Assembly: GCA_007026445.1 (NCBI GenBank)
Contig: VDMD01000058.1
Coordinates: forward strand, 99,522-163,521
Direction of reading: 5' to 3'
DNA: 64,000 nt
DNA from: Schizophyllum amplum
Lineage: Eukaryota > Basidiomycota > Agaricomycetes > Agaricales > Schizophyllaceae
Positions 10,183 to 21,562 of this stretch are shown here, one piece after another (within the stretch, counting starts at the first letter, position 1; every line of letters starts with the position of its first letter). The notes under the pieces were generated by a model. The model was not told the DNA's origin. It searched no databases and worked only from the letters and a program-made list of their open reading frames with translations. The translations under genes and the position numbers were made by a program.

Positions 10183-12470
10183 TCAGACGAGAGACTGGTC
10201 GGAAGCCCTACCTCTCCCGCCGCCACTGCTCTCAGGACCTGCACGACGGCGTCCTTGGCAGCTCGTTTCCTGCTGCACGACTGCATGATGTTGACGCAGT
10301 GCCTGCTCGATCCCGTTTAGTTTCCTTCGACAAGTCTAAAGCGCACGATGATTACCTGTGAAGAAGGCTCTTGACCCCTTCGCTGCATATCTGGGTGGGC
10401 AGATTGAAACTCCCGACGGGCGTTCCTGCACGCCATCTCGATAGTCTCACCATTGGGAGAGTTAATCTCACAAAGCGATGAATGGAATTTCACGCGGACA
10501 ACGAACGCGACTCACATATTGATTGAAGGAGCGAAAGAAGAGCGCAATCTTCTGCTTGCGTACTCCATCCAAAGGTGCATCACCGCGTCGTGCGGCCAGC
10601 AAGTCCATAACGATCTGGTGCAACTCCATGTAGGAATAGAGAAGAAGTTGACTGGTCTTCTGCAACTTCGCCGTCGTAGTTGATGCGGCTTGCATCACTT
10701 TGGGCGTACTCATGGGATCTGTACACGTGATCAGTGACGAGGCTCGCATCGGATTGTGCATGACTCGAGCACACACCATCCATCTTCCTTTGCATGCCCT
10801 CCTTCACAGCGCTGAAGCAGGCGCTGAGGGTCAACATAGCGCCCGCACCCCCTGCTGCAGTGGTGAACGCAGTAGACCAGTTCGCCGCGTACGACCCCGC
10901 AGCCACGGAACAGATTAGAACGCCCATGTATATGTTGTTGATCCGCTTCCAAAGACCGGACATGAGTCTGCCCAGCAAAGTCTTCGAAGCGCTGAAGTCC
11001 TACAATAAATAACAGCGTCAGAGGGAAGCCAAAGGTCTAGATCAAACGTACGGTACTGAGATCTTCCAGGGCGTCCAGCGTATGCAGAACCTGCTTCTTC
11101 AGTTTGCGGCACAGAACTTCTAAGGATTCTTCAGCTTGGCGAGTATCTTCACCAATGCATCAGGGTGTAATTCAGACTGGCGTAGTAATATAGCTACCAT
11201 CGAGCACGACGTCACCGCTGTGGATGATGTCCTCAATCAGGACCATCTCGTCGACACTGTCCGCATCTGAGGGAGTCCGACGTTGGGACCCAGATACTTG
11301 CGTTGCCATATGCATAATAGCCAGCATGAGGATCGTGGTGATAATGAACGACGGATTGTTCGGTGGCATGCTCGTAGTCGTAGGGACGCCAGGCCGTAAG
11401 GAGGCTGTCATCGATGTTAGAATATCATAAAAAGCTGACAAACATGTCGACAATGAAGACATACCCCGACCGCGCCTAGCTGCATTCGTCGCCGCGGCGA
11501 TGCTGATTCGACGGCCACTGTGCGAAGCAACCGTCCCTTCCGATCTCTGACTCGCGCCTGAGGAAGTTACATGAGGGAAGTCGAATTTAAGAGCTGCTGC
11601 CTTACATACCTACTGCTACTGCAGAACGCTGAGGAAATACATGCCTTGAGGCGGCACTCTGCGATGCCAGCCTCTTCAGCGCTCTGAGGACAACCTTGGC
11701 ATCCTGCTCCGCATCTGCAAGATCCGCGAACCAGTCAGCCCACTCGAGTAGGATCATAACCACGCTGTTCGATAATCGTATGTTAGCTGCATTCAGCGGA
11801 AATAATGAAGTGATGCACTCGTTCGTTTCGTTGCGCTTATATTGCTGCGCAATATCCGAGAATGCGGCCATGTCGCTGTTGAAGTCGCGGCTCGCATTGT
11901 ATTTGTCACCCACGACCTCCATCGCAAGGCCGTAGAGAATTCGACGAAGGAGGCTACAGACTTCTCTGTGTGATACAGCAGCGTCTTGCGAGACATACGC
12001 CGAGCTGAAGTCAGGTATGCCAGCTAGCGTGAGCTCATCGATGTTGACGCAGAGCTCGTCCGTGTCGTCTTGCGGCACCCTAGCGAGAGGTCGAGTCGAC
12101 GAAAGTTCCGCGCGGGGTTTGACCGCCTGAATGGGCGATGCCTACAAAATTCCCGACATGTGAGATTCGTGCTTTAGCATCGGGAGGAACCGCGCTGTCT
12201 TACATATCTGCCTGGGGCCGGCGTTTGCTGCACCGGACGTGCTTGAGTGGTATAGGCGAGGTCAGGCTGAGTCGCACTGGCATAAGGATACGAGGTCTGA
12301 GATGCGAGATCGTCCGGCAATGTCTGTCGACGGTTGCGAACGTTGTTGCCGGACTGGCGAAAGGTAGCAGACGGGTTATAGGAAGCCATGAAAGACGTGC
12401 AGTAGTTAGTCGAAGACACTCCGCCTCTCGATGAGCTCGAGCGGTTGGTTGGAGGCATGTGGCTACTCAC
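10183..12470 (-). CDS. F2 family orphan gene, membrane-associated helical protein
   Basis: A multi-exon gene. Exon 1 (Met at 12470 or 12458) encodes a Ser/Thr/Gln-rich disordered region ending APGRY. It splices in phase 0 to ASPIQAVKPRAEL...NIDELTLAGIPDF, a helical exon with DSDMAAFSDIAQQYKRN and VVMILLEWADWFADLADAEQDAK. After two small exons comes a hydrophobic segment FIITTILMLAIMHMATQV near 11340, then DSVDEMVLIEDIIHSGDVVLD. The next exons read RQAEESLEVLCRKLKKQVLHTLDALEDLST and DFSASKTLLGRLMSGLWKRINNIYMGVLICSVAAG, a second hydrophobic stretch with a Gly/Ala-rich AAGGAGAML. The tail has LLLYSYMELHQIVMDLL, RKQKIALFFRSFNQYV, ETIEMACRNARREF and a disordered end (stop 10183-10185). The same blocks and intron places occur in the gene at 62570-60357. 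No known domain is recognised. A membrane-active helical bundle is possible but only inferred. Confidence 0.7.
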
Positions 12471-14571
12471 CTGGTATATAAGCCCTGCGACAAGCGCGCG
12501 CTAATCGTCTTGCCCTTGTCGGGCGAACGCTGCGTACTGGGTAGACGCCGTATGTTGTGTACGCGTCGCATGTTGAGTAGACGCCGCATGCGAGTCAGCG
12601 GAACCGCGCAGCTACCTGTCACTCCCCACGTTCTGGGGCAGGGTTTCGTTTAGTGATATGAAGGAGACACGACGAAGGGCATGCGAGTGTCGAAGAAGGA
12701 CATACGACTCGCGAGTGATGAAGGCCACACCGAGGAGGCGACAATCGGCAGGCGACATGCGCATGTCCGATGTATTCTACTGTAAAGAGCTGTGTCTCAA
12801 GCGCGCGTCATTCTTCGAAAGGGAGGCATGAGGTGGATGCATGGTGGCAGAAGGTGGGCAACATACCTCCAGTCAGCATCAAGTCGCGCTGAGCGTGAGA
12901 TCAATCGAGATGTATAGTCTTGGACGCCCAGTCCTGGACGGGCTTGTGTAGGGCATGAGACGGGTTTAGCGGTAGCGGCAGAAATCATGGAGTGCAAAGG
13001 ATGTTGCAACAGTCAATAGAAGCAGCATTGTCGGCGAAAGCATACGAGCCGACACGGGGTGGACAGGGCAATTCGAACGTCGACCCAAGCTGTATGAGAC
13101 CGCGAATTCAAAGTAGCTGTAACATGTCACGTCGTCTGGATGGAAGACACAGCACTCGACGGACGATGACTCACCGCTGAGAATGTCGGCGCTAAGTTCC
13201 GATTCATAGAGAGCGCCGCGTTCCGGGGTATGTACCTGCTGACGACGACCTATATTCAAGAGGGAGCGGTCTTGTGATTGGTCTGTGGGCGTCCGAAGCT
13301 TCATTGGTGTCTGACGCTGTCAGAAAAACACGCGGACAAGGATGGCGGACACGAGTGACGGAGAAATTGGGCCACACAAGAGATCCGAGGAGCACGATCG
13401 CGGGTGAGAGCTCACTAGAGGAGCTTTCTGGCGTCATTAGGTTCAGCGTTGACCGGCCATCATCGCAAGCCAGCCATGCGTCGGCCCGCACAACATATGT
13501 CAGATGCTCTCTCGAGCTTAGGTTCACCGCAATTTCACGGCAATAAGGTTGGCTTTTGAAGCTGCTCAGGCCAAACGAAGAGCGTATAAAGCTGCCGTGC
13601 TGCGTTGTGTATACGACTAGCTGATGGAGGTGTGGCACAACAGTGAGAAGCAAAGAGATCGACATTCCGGATCGAGTTCTGAACCGTGCGAACTCGGACC
13701 GTCATCCGCGCCCTGCCCTCAAGCGTTGCCCGACTTGGGTATATGTACAAGTACTCACTCTTGTCTGGTTAGCGCTCACGCTCGTGCTCGACTCTGGCCG
13801 CTTCCTGTGCCAGAACAATAACACAATGCTAACTACGAGAACTCACATTGAAGGGGCACGAATTCGAGAGAATTAGCAGTCCGAATCCGATAAAATGAAT
13901 GACACTACAGGTACTACTGATACATTTCGTACACCCACACAAGCTTATATACCAGCTGTGTACGTACTGGAAAACAACATTGCGTCGCCGGGAACCCTAG
14001 AGTAGAGGATGAATGTGAAAGATAGACAGTGCGGCAGAGGTGATTATATGAGGATTGGCGGCGAGGATTGACGTAGATGGAACGTGTGGAGGATGGGATG
14101 GCGCTACTGCATCACCATGGCGCGGGTAAGTAGATAGGTCGGTAAATTGATAGGTGGGTGGTAGTCGGTGGGTGGGAATCGGTGAAAAGGGCGCGAGAGC
14201 GACGGTTTTCTGGTGTGATGATAGAGCCGGACGAGCAGAGTGGTGATGGCGGTCACCACTTCGCCATATACGCGGGCCGAGAGAGGCTGGTGTGGGCGGA
14301 TGGAGGCAGAGTTATGGTGTCGACTGTTCTTTGGGATGGCGAACGGCCTATCTGCATACAAGTCAGCCAATGGTCATCGCGAAAAGGAGCAACATTTCAA
14401 GGGCGAGTCCCAACGATGATCACAACGATGAAAAAAAAGAAGAAAAAAAACAAGATGAGGGGATGCCACTCACACCACGCGTCAACGGTGCGTTGCTGTC
14501 ATAGCTCTCCGGCGAGCGCATTGAATACATGCTCTACGACCCCGTCAGCCTTACCTCCCGCGCCCTCCCTC
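12471..14571. other. Gene-poor region with only weak open frames
   Basis: The 2.1 kb between the F2 start and the DUF6534 gene holds several open frames of 60-150 codons on both strands. The longest is 13665-13204 minus (153 codons). None shows a domain, a credible splice pattern or a homologue in the window. A TATATA box-like site lies near 13945. Short imperfect repeats of TAGACGCCG occur near 12540-12590. A small gene on the minus strand around 13.2-13.9 kb cannot be excluded. Confidence 0.35.
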
Positions 14572-16390
14572 TCACCCACGCACCTCCTCATCCTCTTGCT
14601 CATCCGGCCGCAGCCACCGCTCGCTTGGCTGCACCTCGTCCTGTTCGTTCCGCCGTGTATGGTCGTCCGCGTACACTGACGTCCGCATCTCAACCGCGAC
14701 CTGGGGCGGGGTGACGGTGCGCTTTGCGCTCGGGCGACGCCCCAGGACACGCGCTTCCGCGTAACTGGATCGCCGCGCCGCACGTCGCGCGGCGATGCCG
14801 CCGTCGGTAAGGCCGGCAGATGCGAGCGGGCTTCCCCGTGACTTGGGCGGGTAGTGCTCGAGCTCGTGCGCCTTGGCGTAGTAATCGACGGTGTCACGCT
14901 TGCCGTATACGTCGTCTTCGCGGTCGACACCGCCACCGAAGCTGGCTATCGTGAGCAGGTGGTCGCGGCCGGGTACGACATCCTGAATGAAGATCAGACA
15001 GAGGATACATGGAGCGAAGGGAGATGGCGCACGTCTCCGAAGATTCCGCCGTTGTAGCCGTTTGTGCCAGGGCCTGTGTTTGTAGTTGTCGCGTTGTCGT
15101 CTCGCCTGCGCGCATTGAGAAGGGCGAAGTACGAGCCCGAGTAGAGCTTTGTCAATAAAAACTCGACGCCGAGATACACGAGGGTCGTTCGTTGTATGGT
15201 GAACTAGAGGGTATTGCATAAGAACATCGCCGGACGCGCAAAGTCGAATCTGCCGTACCATCGCCAGCGCAGCAAGCGAGCAGGCACTCGTCAACATTCC
15301 CGACGAGAGCGTGTACTGCATGATCTGCGAGATACGCGAGTTGAGGCTAGATGCACATTAGTCTCGCGCATACCCAATATAGAGGGTACGCACATCTGAT
15401 CCTTGCCCTGGCTTTTCTTCAAATGCCAGCACATCGCGCCGGCGAGCACAGCGTCAATGCCGGTCGCTGCCGAGAGCGAGGCTTCGACCGCCCACTACAT
15501 ACGGCATCCCGTCAGCACATGCTCCTGTCACCCGCTCGCGCGTGCACGTACCGCAATATGGTTCAACTCAACAAAGGTATCGATGGTGTACATCTCGTAC
15601 GCTAAGACCACACCGATCGCGAACCCGCCTAGCACGGTGGCTATCTGCACTGTATCAGCGGCGTACGCGGGTGAGGGCGGAGAATGGCGAACCGCAATGT
15701 AGCCCAAGAAGCCGCGGTGATAACCCGAAAGGCGCCATATGCGAGAGGCGTACAGTGACTGCACGAACACGATGATCACGACGTTGATTGCGACTTGAAG
15801 CTGCGCGGGACAGGCGTGATTAAAAGGACAAGATGGGGATGGGGATGCATACCTGAATGGACCATACGATGTTGTACGCGGCCGTGACGTTTCCGAAGTT
15901 GCTCACCATGTAATAGTACATGGCGTGAATGGTCGCGGCGGTATGTGCGGTGTCCAGCAGCCTAACAGAGCGCAGGTCAGATGGTGAGGGGGGATGTCGA
16001 ACAAAGAACGCGTACCATAATGAACCCACCTGCAGAACGATCAGCATCACTGAAGAAGGAAGTACGACTGCGGTACACACCGATAACTTCTGCTTCATTG
16101 GGTCCCGTGGGTAGTGGTGGAAGTACCAGTACGCCTGAAGGGAGGTGACGCCGAAGAGACTGGACAGCTGGTCAGAGATCGAACATACTAATGAGCAAGA
16201 AGACGCACAAGGCGGCGATGATAACGCCCAGGAAGGGCGCGCCGTACATGGTGTCCAAGGTCTGGTCCGGCGATGTAAAGGCGGCCTGAGTAATGTTCCC
16301 TATGATCTCCTGGACCGTCATGTTCGCGAACATCGCCGGGTCCAGCGCGGTAGACGCCGCATCTGCGCGGGGGACGAGGAAGGCGGGCAT
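14572..16390 (-). CDS. DUF6534-type seven-helix membrane protein
   Basis: A multi-exon gene starting MPAFLVPRADAAS (16390). The N-terminus outside the membrane includes FANMTVQEIIGNITQAAF, followed by MYGAPFLGVIIAALCVFLLISMFDLLFGVTSLQAYWYFHHYPRDPMKQK. Later segments are VLLDTAHTAATIHAMYYYMVSNFGN, NVVIIVFVQSLYASRIWRLSG, QIATVLGGFAIGVVLAYEMYTI, AWAVEASLSAATGIDAVLAGAMCWHLKKS, QIMQYTLSSGMLTSACSLAALAM and YLGVEFLLTKLYSGSYFALLNARR. The order, including the HTAATIHAMYYY and YSGSYFALLNAR signatures, is typical of the basidiomycete DUF6534 family, whose function is unknown. A polar cytosolic tail of about 110 residues (DREDDVYGKRDTVDYYAKAHELEHYPPKSRG and onward) ends at 14572, though a GTGCGT donor just before the stop could extend it. 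Introns are many and short. Confidence 0.82.
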
Positions 16391-17004
16391 GGTGAGGAGA
16401 GGGCGACGCGACGAGGGGAATGTAGAGCGGCAGTGATCGACGACAAAGCGCCGCGGGAGCAGTCACCGCGCGCGCAGAGAGGAAGGAGGGGAAGTGCGCG
16501 AGGCCGACCGGACGCGAGTATATCTACGCAAGCGCGCCGCGCTGCTACGGTGGGAATCAACAACGGCGTCGGTGGTAGGGAGTGAGTGATGTGCACAGGA
16601 CGGTGGAGACTGGCGCGCTGCGGGATCGGCTGTCGTCCCAGTCACCATCGGCCGCCGCACATATGGTGGCGCTTCCACGCGCTCTGATTGTTCGTGCGAA
16701 AGGCACATGTCATTAACGATTGATGGTTACCACCCGGCCCGCTGCGCCCGACCGCACGCGCTCGCTGTTGCGTTCAGGTTGCGTTCCTTTGCGGGAGGGA
16801 GTACAGCGAGGTTCCTGAAAAGAAGATGATGGTTCATCATATCTGTATTGAATGCGATCGACCAGACCGGATGCTAGACAATGGCTGGAAGTTCGCGCAC
16901 TTCAATGGAGCGGGACGGGCGCTGCGCCCAGCGAGCTCAAGCCCTTCGTGCACCACGGTCCATTAAAGTTTGGAGCAGGATAATAGTTCTCTCCTTCGTT
17001 GCCG
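16391..17004. other. Intergenic region upstream of the DUF6534 gene
   Basis: Probably the promoter of the DUF6534 gene. The open frames here lack support. No repeat or RNA gene is recognised. Confidence 0.4.
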
Positions 17005-17746
17005 CTATCCATCGCGGACGCATCCCGCATCCCACGGATGCCGCTGTGCCAAGAATGGTTGGCCATTACGTCCCAAAATAAACGGAAGAAAATCAGTAAA
17101 GGTGACGATAACGAAGGCAGCGATAGAGCGCTCAGCGAAGGACGGATAGAAAAACCCACTCTGCCCTCGAGCGTCGCATCCATCCCAAGCAGGGGTCCAG
17201 TAACCACCGTTCGCGACTCCGCTAACCTGAGGTCTGATGGAATGGTGGTGGTGAGTCATCCTGTTCTTATTGAACACAACCCACCGGAACCTGCGCCACA
17301 GAAAATCATCTTCGCCCCGTGAAGGTGACCCGCGAGGCGCCTTGAACATTCCCGTGACGCGCCTTGAACGTTCCCGCGACGCGCGACGCAACTTGGCTAA
17401 GGCGAAGAGGAGCATCCCCGAGATGAACATCGCCCACATGAAGAACATCGCAACATGCACTTCTTCATGTGGCAGAGCACTGGATATGCAGATTAGTGCA
17501 TTCTTGAGTAGCGAGATGAAAGCCGTGTCCGAGTCGCCGAGATGGAAGCCGTGCCCGACTCGCCGAGATGGAAGGCGGATGTGACTCACAGATGCAACAC
17601 AGATGATTCAGACTCGCCGTCGATGCCACAGCAATGCTGATGGCGTGGCCGTGCAGATTGGTGTTCAGGTGGCTGATGGAGTCGATATGCCAGCTAGTGA
17701 GCACAAGTACAGGCGCTCCGCCTCGCCCGAGAGGGAACCACTGCAT
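17005..17746 (-). CDS. Hypothetical membrane-protein fragment
   Basis: Two overlapping minus-strand frames of 93 and 194 codons. The second contains a plausible membrane segment (VHVAMFFMWAMFISGMLLFALAKL, near 17400-17470) followed by a basic stretch, and further hydrophobic patches such as RSIAAFVIVTFTDFLPFILG. The frames meet near a 26-bp tandem repeat (17525-17576), which may have broken an older gene. No family is recognised. It may be a decayed gene or a chance frame. Confidence 0.25.
17525..17576. repeat. 26-bp tandem duplication, two imperfect copies
   Basis: Copies at 17525-17550 and 17551-17576 share GAGATGGAAG and CTCGCC/GTCGCC cores and differ at four or so positions. It lies inside the doubtful membrane-protein frame. 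Confidence 0.7.
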
Positions 17747-18962
17747 AGCGTATGAAGCGCACGCGGAGAAGGATGCTGAGGGAGAAGCGTGAGTATGAGT
17801 ATGGCTCCCCCGAAAGTGCAGGTGGACGAATGTTGGGGTCGCGAACAGTCGGTCTGAATTATATGCCTGGGGAGACTAGGGTTGAATGAGGGTTTCGCAA
17901 ATCGAGCTCACCGAATTATTGAAATGGAGGTTGGGTTAGTCTTCAGGAAGGATGAGAAGCGACGATAAGAGGACCGCTTCGGCCGCGTCGGGCACGGTCA
18001 ATGTGCGAGTTCGGCTACGCCTAAGTGCGAAGCTGATTTGAAGCTGGTACGAAGGGTGGAAGACGATGCGGAAACTGGACGATGATGGACGACGATATTA
18101 CGAAGGGCGAAGGAGGTACCCGCACGGTGTCTGAACTCCAATTCTACGTGTGCCCTCAGCTCGATCTGAAGCCAGCGGTCCCGGTGTACGCAAGTTTGGC
18201 AGGTATGTCCCAAGTCTTCGAGGCGTATTCCAAGTCTTTGAGACATAGCGTCTTCGAGCATCAATGACCATTCGAACATGAGAGTTGTTGACCATTGTTC
18301 CGAGAATGAGAGTTGAGAACAACAGCGGTCGACTGGCCAAACATGACGCAGCCTTAACGTGGAAACAGCCAAGCAGATGACAACAGAAGCAAGCAATGTA
18401 TCGGCATGATATGCCGCGACGCATTCCCACGCCACATCTCGCTCAGGAAGGGCTACGAGCCGCCCTGCATCAGCAGAAAGACAGGTCAGCGTGTACACTT
18501 TGCTTCACGACGTCCATGCAGACCCGACGAAAGAGAGAATCTATGTATTGCGCATGTATAATATCTGAGTCTCGCCGCCATCCTCGAAAGTGTCGTCAAT
18601 TAGTTCATCCCAAAGACATAAATAGCCAGAAACAGCAGGTTATAATGAGCGTCAAGGGCACGCGTAGGATGTATAACGCTCAATAAGATACACAGTGAGT
18701 CCAAGGCGAAACGAAGCGGAGACACACCCTACACAGGACACGCCACTCTACACAGCCGCAGCTCGCGCAAACATGTACACTGCAGTTCGCGAACCGGCGG
18801 GCACCCATCCTGCACGGTACAACTAGTCCTGCACGACACAGCCAACCCGGGAACGGACCCGGCGCGGCGCCCCCCTCCAGTGTGACCCTTGCGTGGTGTT
18901 CGTTGTTGAGATGTATGTTTAGCAGACCCATGCGTCGACCGGATCGCGATCCCGACGGTACG
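17747..18962. other. Region without a supported gene
   Basis: A 166-codon minus-strand frame at 18498-17998 and several plus-strand frames are open, but none has recognisable domains, hydrophobic patterning or splice support. No repeat is seen. The right end is the 3' flank of the GPI-protein gene. Confidence 0.35.
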
Positions 18963-19675
18963 CTACAACAGCGTCCAGGCGGCGCCCGCGACAGAGCAGA
19001 GCATAGCAAGGGCGACGCCGAGGAAGGCGCTCTCAAGGCCCTGCGTGAGCAGCCGCACCGCGCCATTCGGGAGCGCGAACGTCGTCGCCCAGGCGTTCGT
19101 CGGATTCGGCGCCGAAGTGACCGTGACCGTGCTTGCTGAGCTATCGGGCGAGGACGCGTTCGCGTTGGAAGACGAGTCCTTGGCTAGCACGGTGAAGCGG
19201 TCGGACGTGCCGTGGATCAGGCCGTGCGTCGAGTTGAGGAAGACGAGGAAGTAGTCGTCGCCCGCGGGTATGTTGTCGAGGACGATGTTCAGCACTTTGT
19301 TCGCGTTTTTCGTCGTATCGACTGGGAGGGGGCGGTGCCGGTCAGCGGGGGCGAGCGGCGGGCGAGCACCGGTAACGACGCACCATTCATCGCCACGTAC
19401 GTCAGGCCGTCGCTGCCTAGGCGTGCCATCTCCAGATCAAACGCATCTACGCCGTCCAGGACACCCTTGTCCCACTTGACGGGTGCTGCCTGGCCGTTTT
19501 TCCACTGTGTCGATGCTGTCGGCTCCTCGACTATGAAGTATGCTATCTGCATGTCAGCGCCGCCTCGCGTACGCAGACCAGGTCACTCACCTGATGCGTG
19601 CGCGCTGAGCGCGAGGAAGGTGAGGAGCAGGGAGACGACAGCGCGCGGGGCGAGCGATAATCTTGTAGGCAACAT
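18963..19675 (-). CDS. Kre9/Knh1-like GPI-anchored surface protein
   Basis: The start at 19675 gives an N-terminal signal peptide (MLPTRLSLAPRAVVSLLLTFLALSAHASG). A short intron follows, and then the Kre9/Knh1-type N-terminal beta-sandwich: YFIVEEPTASTQWKNGQAAPVKWDKGVLDGVDAFDLEMARLG. After a further junction comes KVLNIVLDNIPAGDDYFLVFLNSTHGLIHGTSDRFTVLAK. A Ser/Thr/Ala-rich linker (SSSNANASSPDSSASTVTV) and a C-terminal hydrophobic stretch (LGVALAMLCSVAGAAWTLL, stop 18963-18965) fit a GPI-attachment signal. The family is associated with fungal cell-wall beta-1,6-glucan assembly, but the many basidiomycete paralogues are uncharacterised. The junction near 19320-19380 was inferred from frame continuity. 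Confidence 0.8.
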
Positions 19676-21562
19676 GCTTCCAGGTACAGGGGGAGTGTGG
19701 GCGAGTTTGGTGTCTTTGGAAGAGAGCGGTGCAGGCGGCGAGATAGAAGGCGCAGACGACGGCGTCAAGAAACACGACGAGGCGGGGAAAAGAGAATGGC
19801 GGCGGAAAATAAGGACAGCGGATCGACGAGGAGCGACGACGACGAAGGAGAGTGACCGATGTCACATCGTGACATGTCCGAAGCGATTTGGCTTTATTTG
19901 GCCGGCCCTGTTCGCTACGGTTTCATCGCGGGCGCTTATCGTCTCGTCCCTCGTCTCGCATTGCTTTAGCACTTCAGCCGTCGGGGTGGCTATTCCTCAG
20001 TCTCCTCGCTATCCTGTCACCTGCACATGTTTCTCAGAATTTTCCTTCGATTTTTTCACCGTCTTGGCGGCCCGGACCTGGCGTCTTACCTCGGCGCTTT
20101 CACGCCGTGCCTCGTGCACGGTATTCTCGGACAGCACCTCCGCTCCGTCGTGTCGCCTCCCGCTCGCTGCAGAGCATCGCATAGCCCGACGCGATAGGAA
20201 GTGTCCCGACAAACAAGCGTTCCGCATAGCCTCTCCTCCGCATCGCTTCAATTTGCCCTCCCCCGTCCCGCCTCCGAGGCGCCAGGCATGGCATGTACAA
20301 GTTCAACCTGAGTTCAACTAACGCGTTGAGGACCGAGGTCATCTCCTGGTTATCTCCCTGGGGCGATTACCTTACTTGCAAGGTCGTAAGGCAGGCCCCC
20401 CTTAGTTATACTATTCTGTTGCATAATGACCCTTTGCAGGGAACAGCAAGTGGGGCACCTTCGACTGAGATTCTCAGAGCGAGGCTCGGGCTTCCGCGGT
20501 GTCAGGCGTGTCGTCCTCGAACCCATGTATAAGTAGAACTGATCGAGGCGACGGGTGGCATCCGAATCGAGGCTTCTAGGTCAACATCGGTATTGATTTT
20601 CTTCCATTTTTTTTTCCTTGTGCATGATTCTTTCCTCATCATGAACTACGCTGTGCCTGCAGATCAACCCTACGCGCTGTGCTCGCAGATCAGCCCTCCG
20701 CCTCATCCGCTGCAATCAGCCCTCCGCCTCGTCTGCGCCAATCGGTGTCTCCACCGGCGGTGTGCCACAACATTCGGCTGACGGTGGCTCTATCGCATTC
20801 TCGGCCGCGTACATGGTCACGACGCCGGGGGCGTACACGGTCACGACGCCGGGCATTGATCTGCGTCTTGGACGCGTCGATGTATGTGAACTCCCGTCCC
20901 GATGTATCTGATCCTCCTCCCAGCCATCTGGGATGGCTCTACCAGCTACGACACCACGGAGGCATGGGAGTCCGGCTCGGTTACCGCCGCCGTTGCCATT
21001 TCCGTCGCTGCGTCGTCGTTCGCTGCCCGGTTATCGTCCTCCGCTGCCCAGTTGTTGTCCCCGAGCGCCACGGATGAGTCTACAAGCGCTGACGCAAGCC
21101 TATCCATGTCGATACACTCGCGCCCTGATAAACGGAAAAGGACTTCGAGATGAAGGGCGTCGCGCGATATTCGATGAAGTGCGAGTACGACACGCAACTC
21201 GTCTGTTTGCGGGGGGCTTGGTAGAATATCGAGAAACCGTGAGTGTACATCCGCGAAACTGAGTGTAAATCGCAAGCAAGGCCACGTCTGCCGGCGAAGA
21301 CGGCGCTTCTCTAGTGCTCTGTGTTCGCTACTAAGTACATGGTGCTGTGGCATGGAAGGCCATGAGCAGACACCAGTGTCTACGGTGATGCTCCGTGCAT
21401 GTTGAAAACGTATCTCGTTCCCGCGAGTAAGACCACTGATGGTGAAAGCGAGTTGTGGGTCCAGTGAACGTGACTTCGGCAACAGCCGAGAATAGGTTTC
21501 ACACGGCGGACGCCACAATCGCCTCTATCTGGTGATTATCAAATCTCAAAGTCCGTGAGTAC
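19676..21562. other. Region without a supported gene
   Basis: The 1.9 kb holds the promoter of the GPI-protein gene and scattered open frames. The most protein-like is a 190-codon minus-strand frame at 21518-20946, which includes LDILPSPPQTDELRVVLALHRIS and RLASALVDSSVALGDNNW, reminiscent of the ends of F-box/LRR proteins, but there is no F-box and no splice support. Short imperfect repeats around ATCAGCCCTCCGCCTC lie near 20690-20740. Confidence 0.35.

Noticed and set aside
16391..18498. A second DUF6534 gene beside the one at 14.6-16.4 kb
   Set aside because: The membrane-like frames here lack the DUF6534 signature order and conserved HTAATIHA or SGSYFALLNAR segments.
19212..20321. 369-codon plus-strand open frame
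   Set aside because: It runs antisense through the Kre9-like GPI gene and its promoter, has no recognisable domain and mirrors codon bias of the real gene.
20946..21518. 190-codon hypothetical F-box/LRR protein on the minus strand
   Set aside because: No F-box, no splice support, and only a vague LRR-like tail; kept as a note in the region entry.
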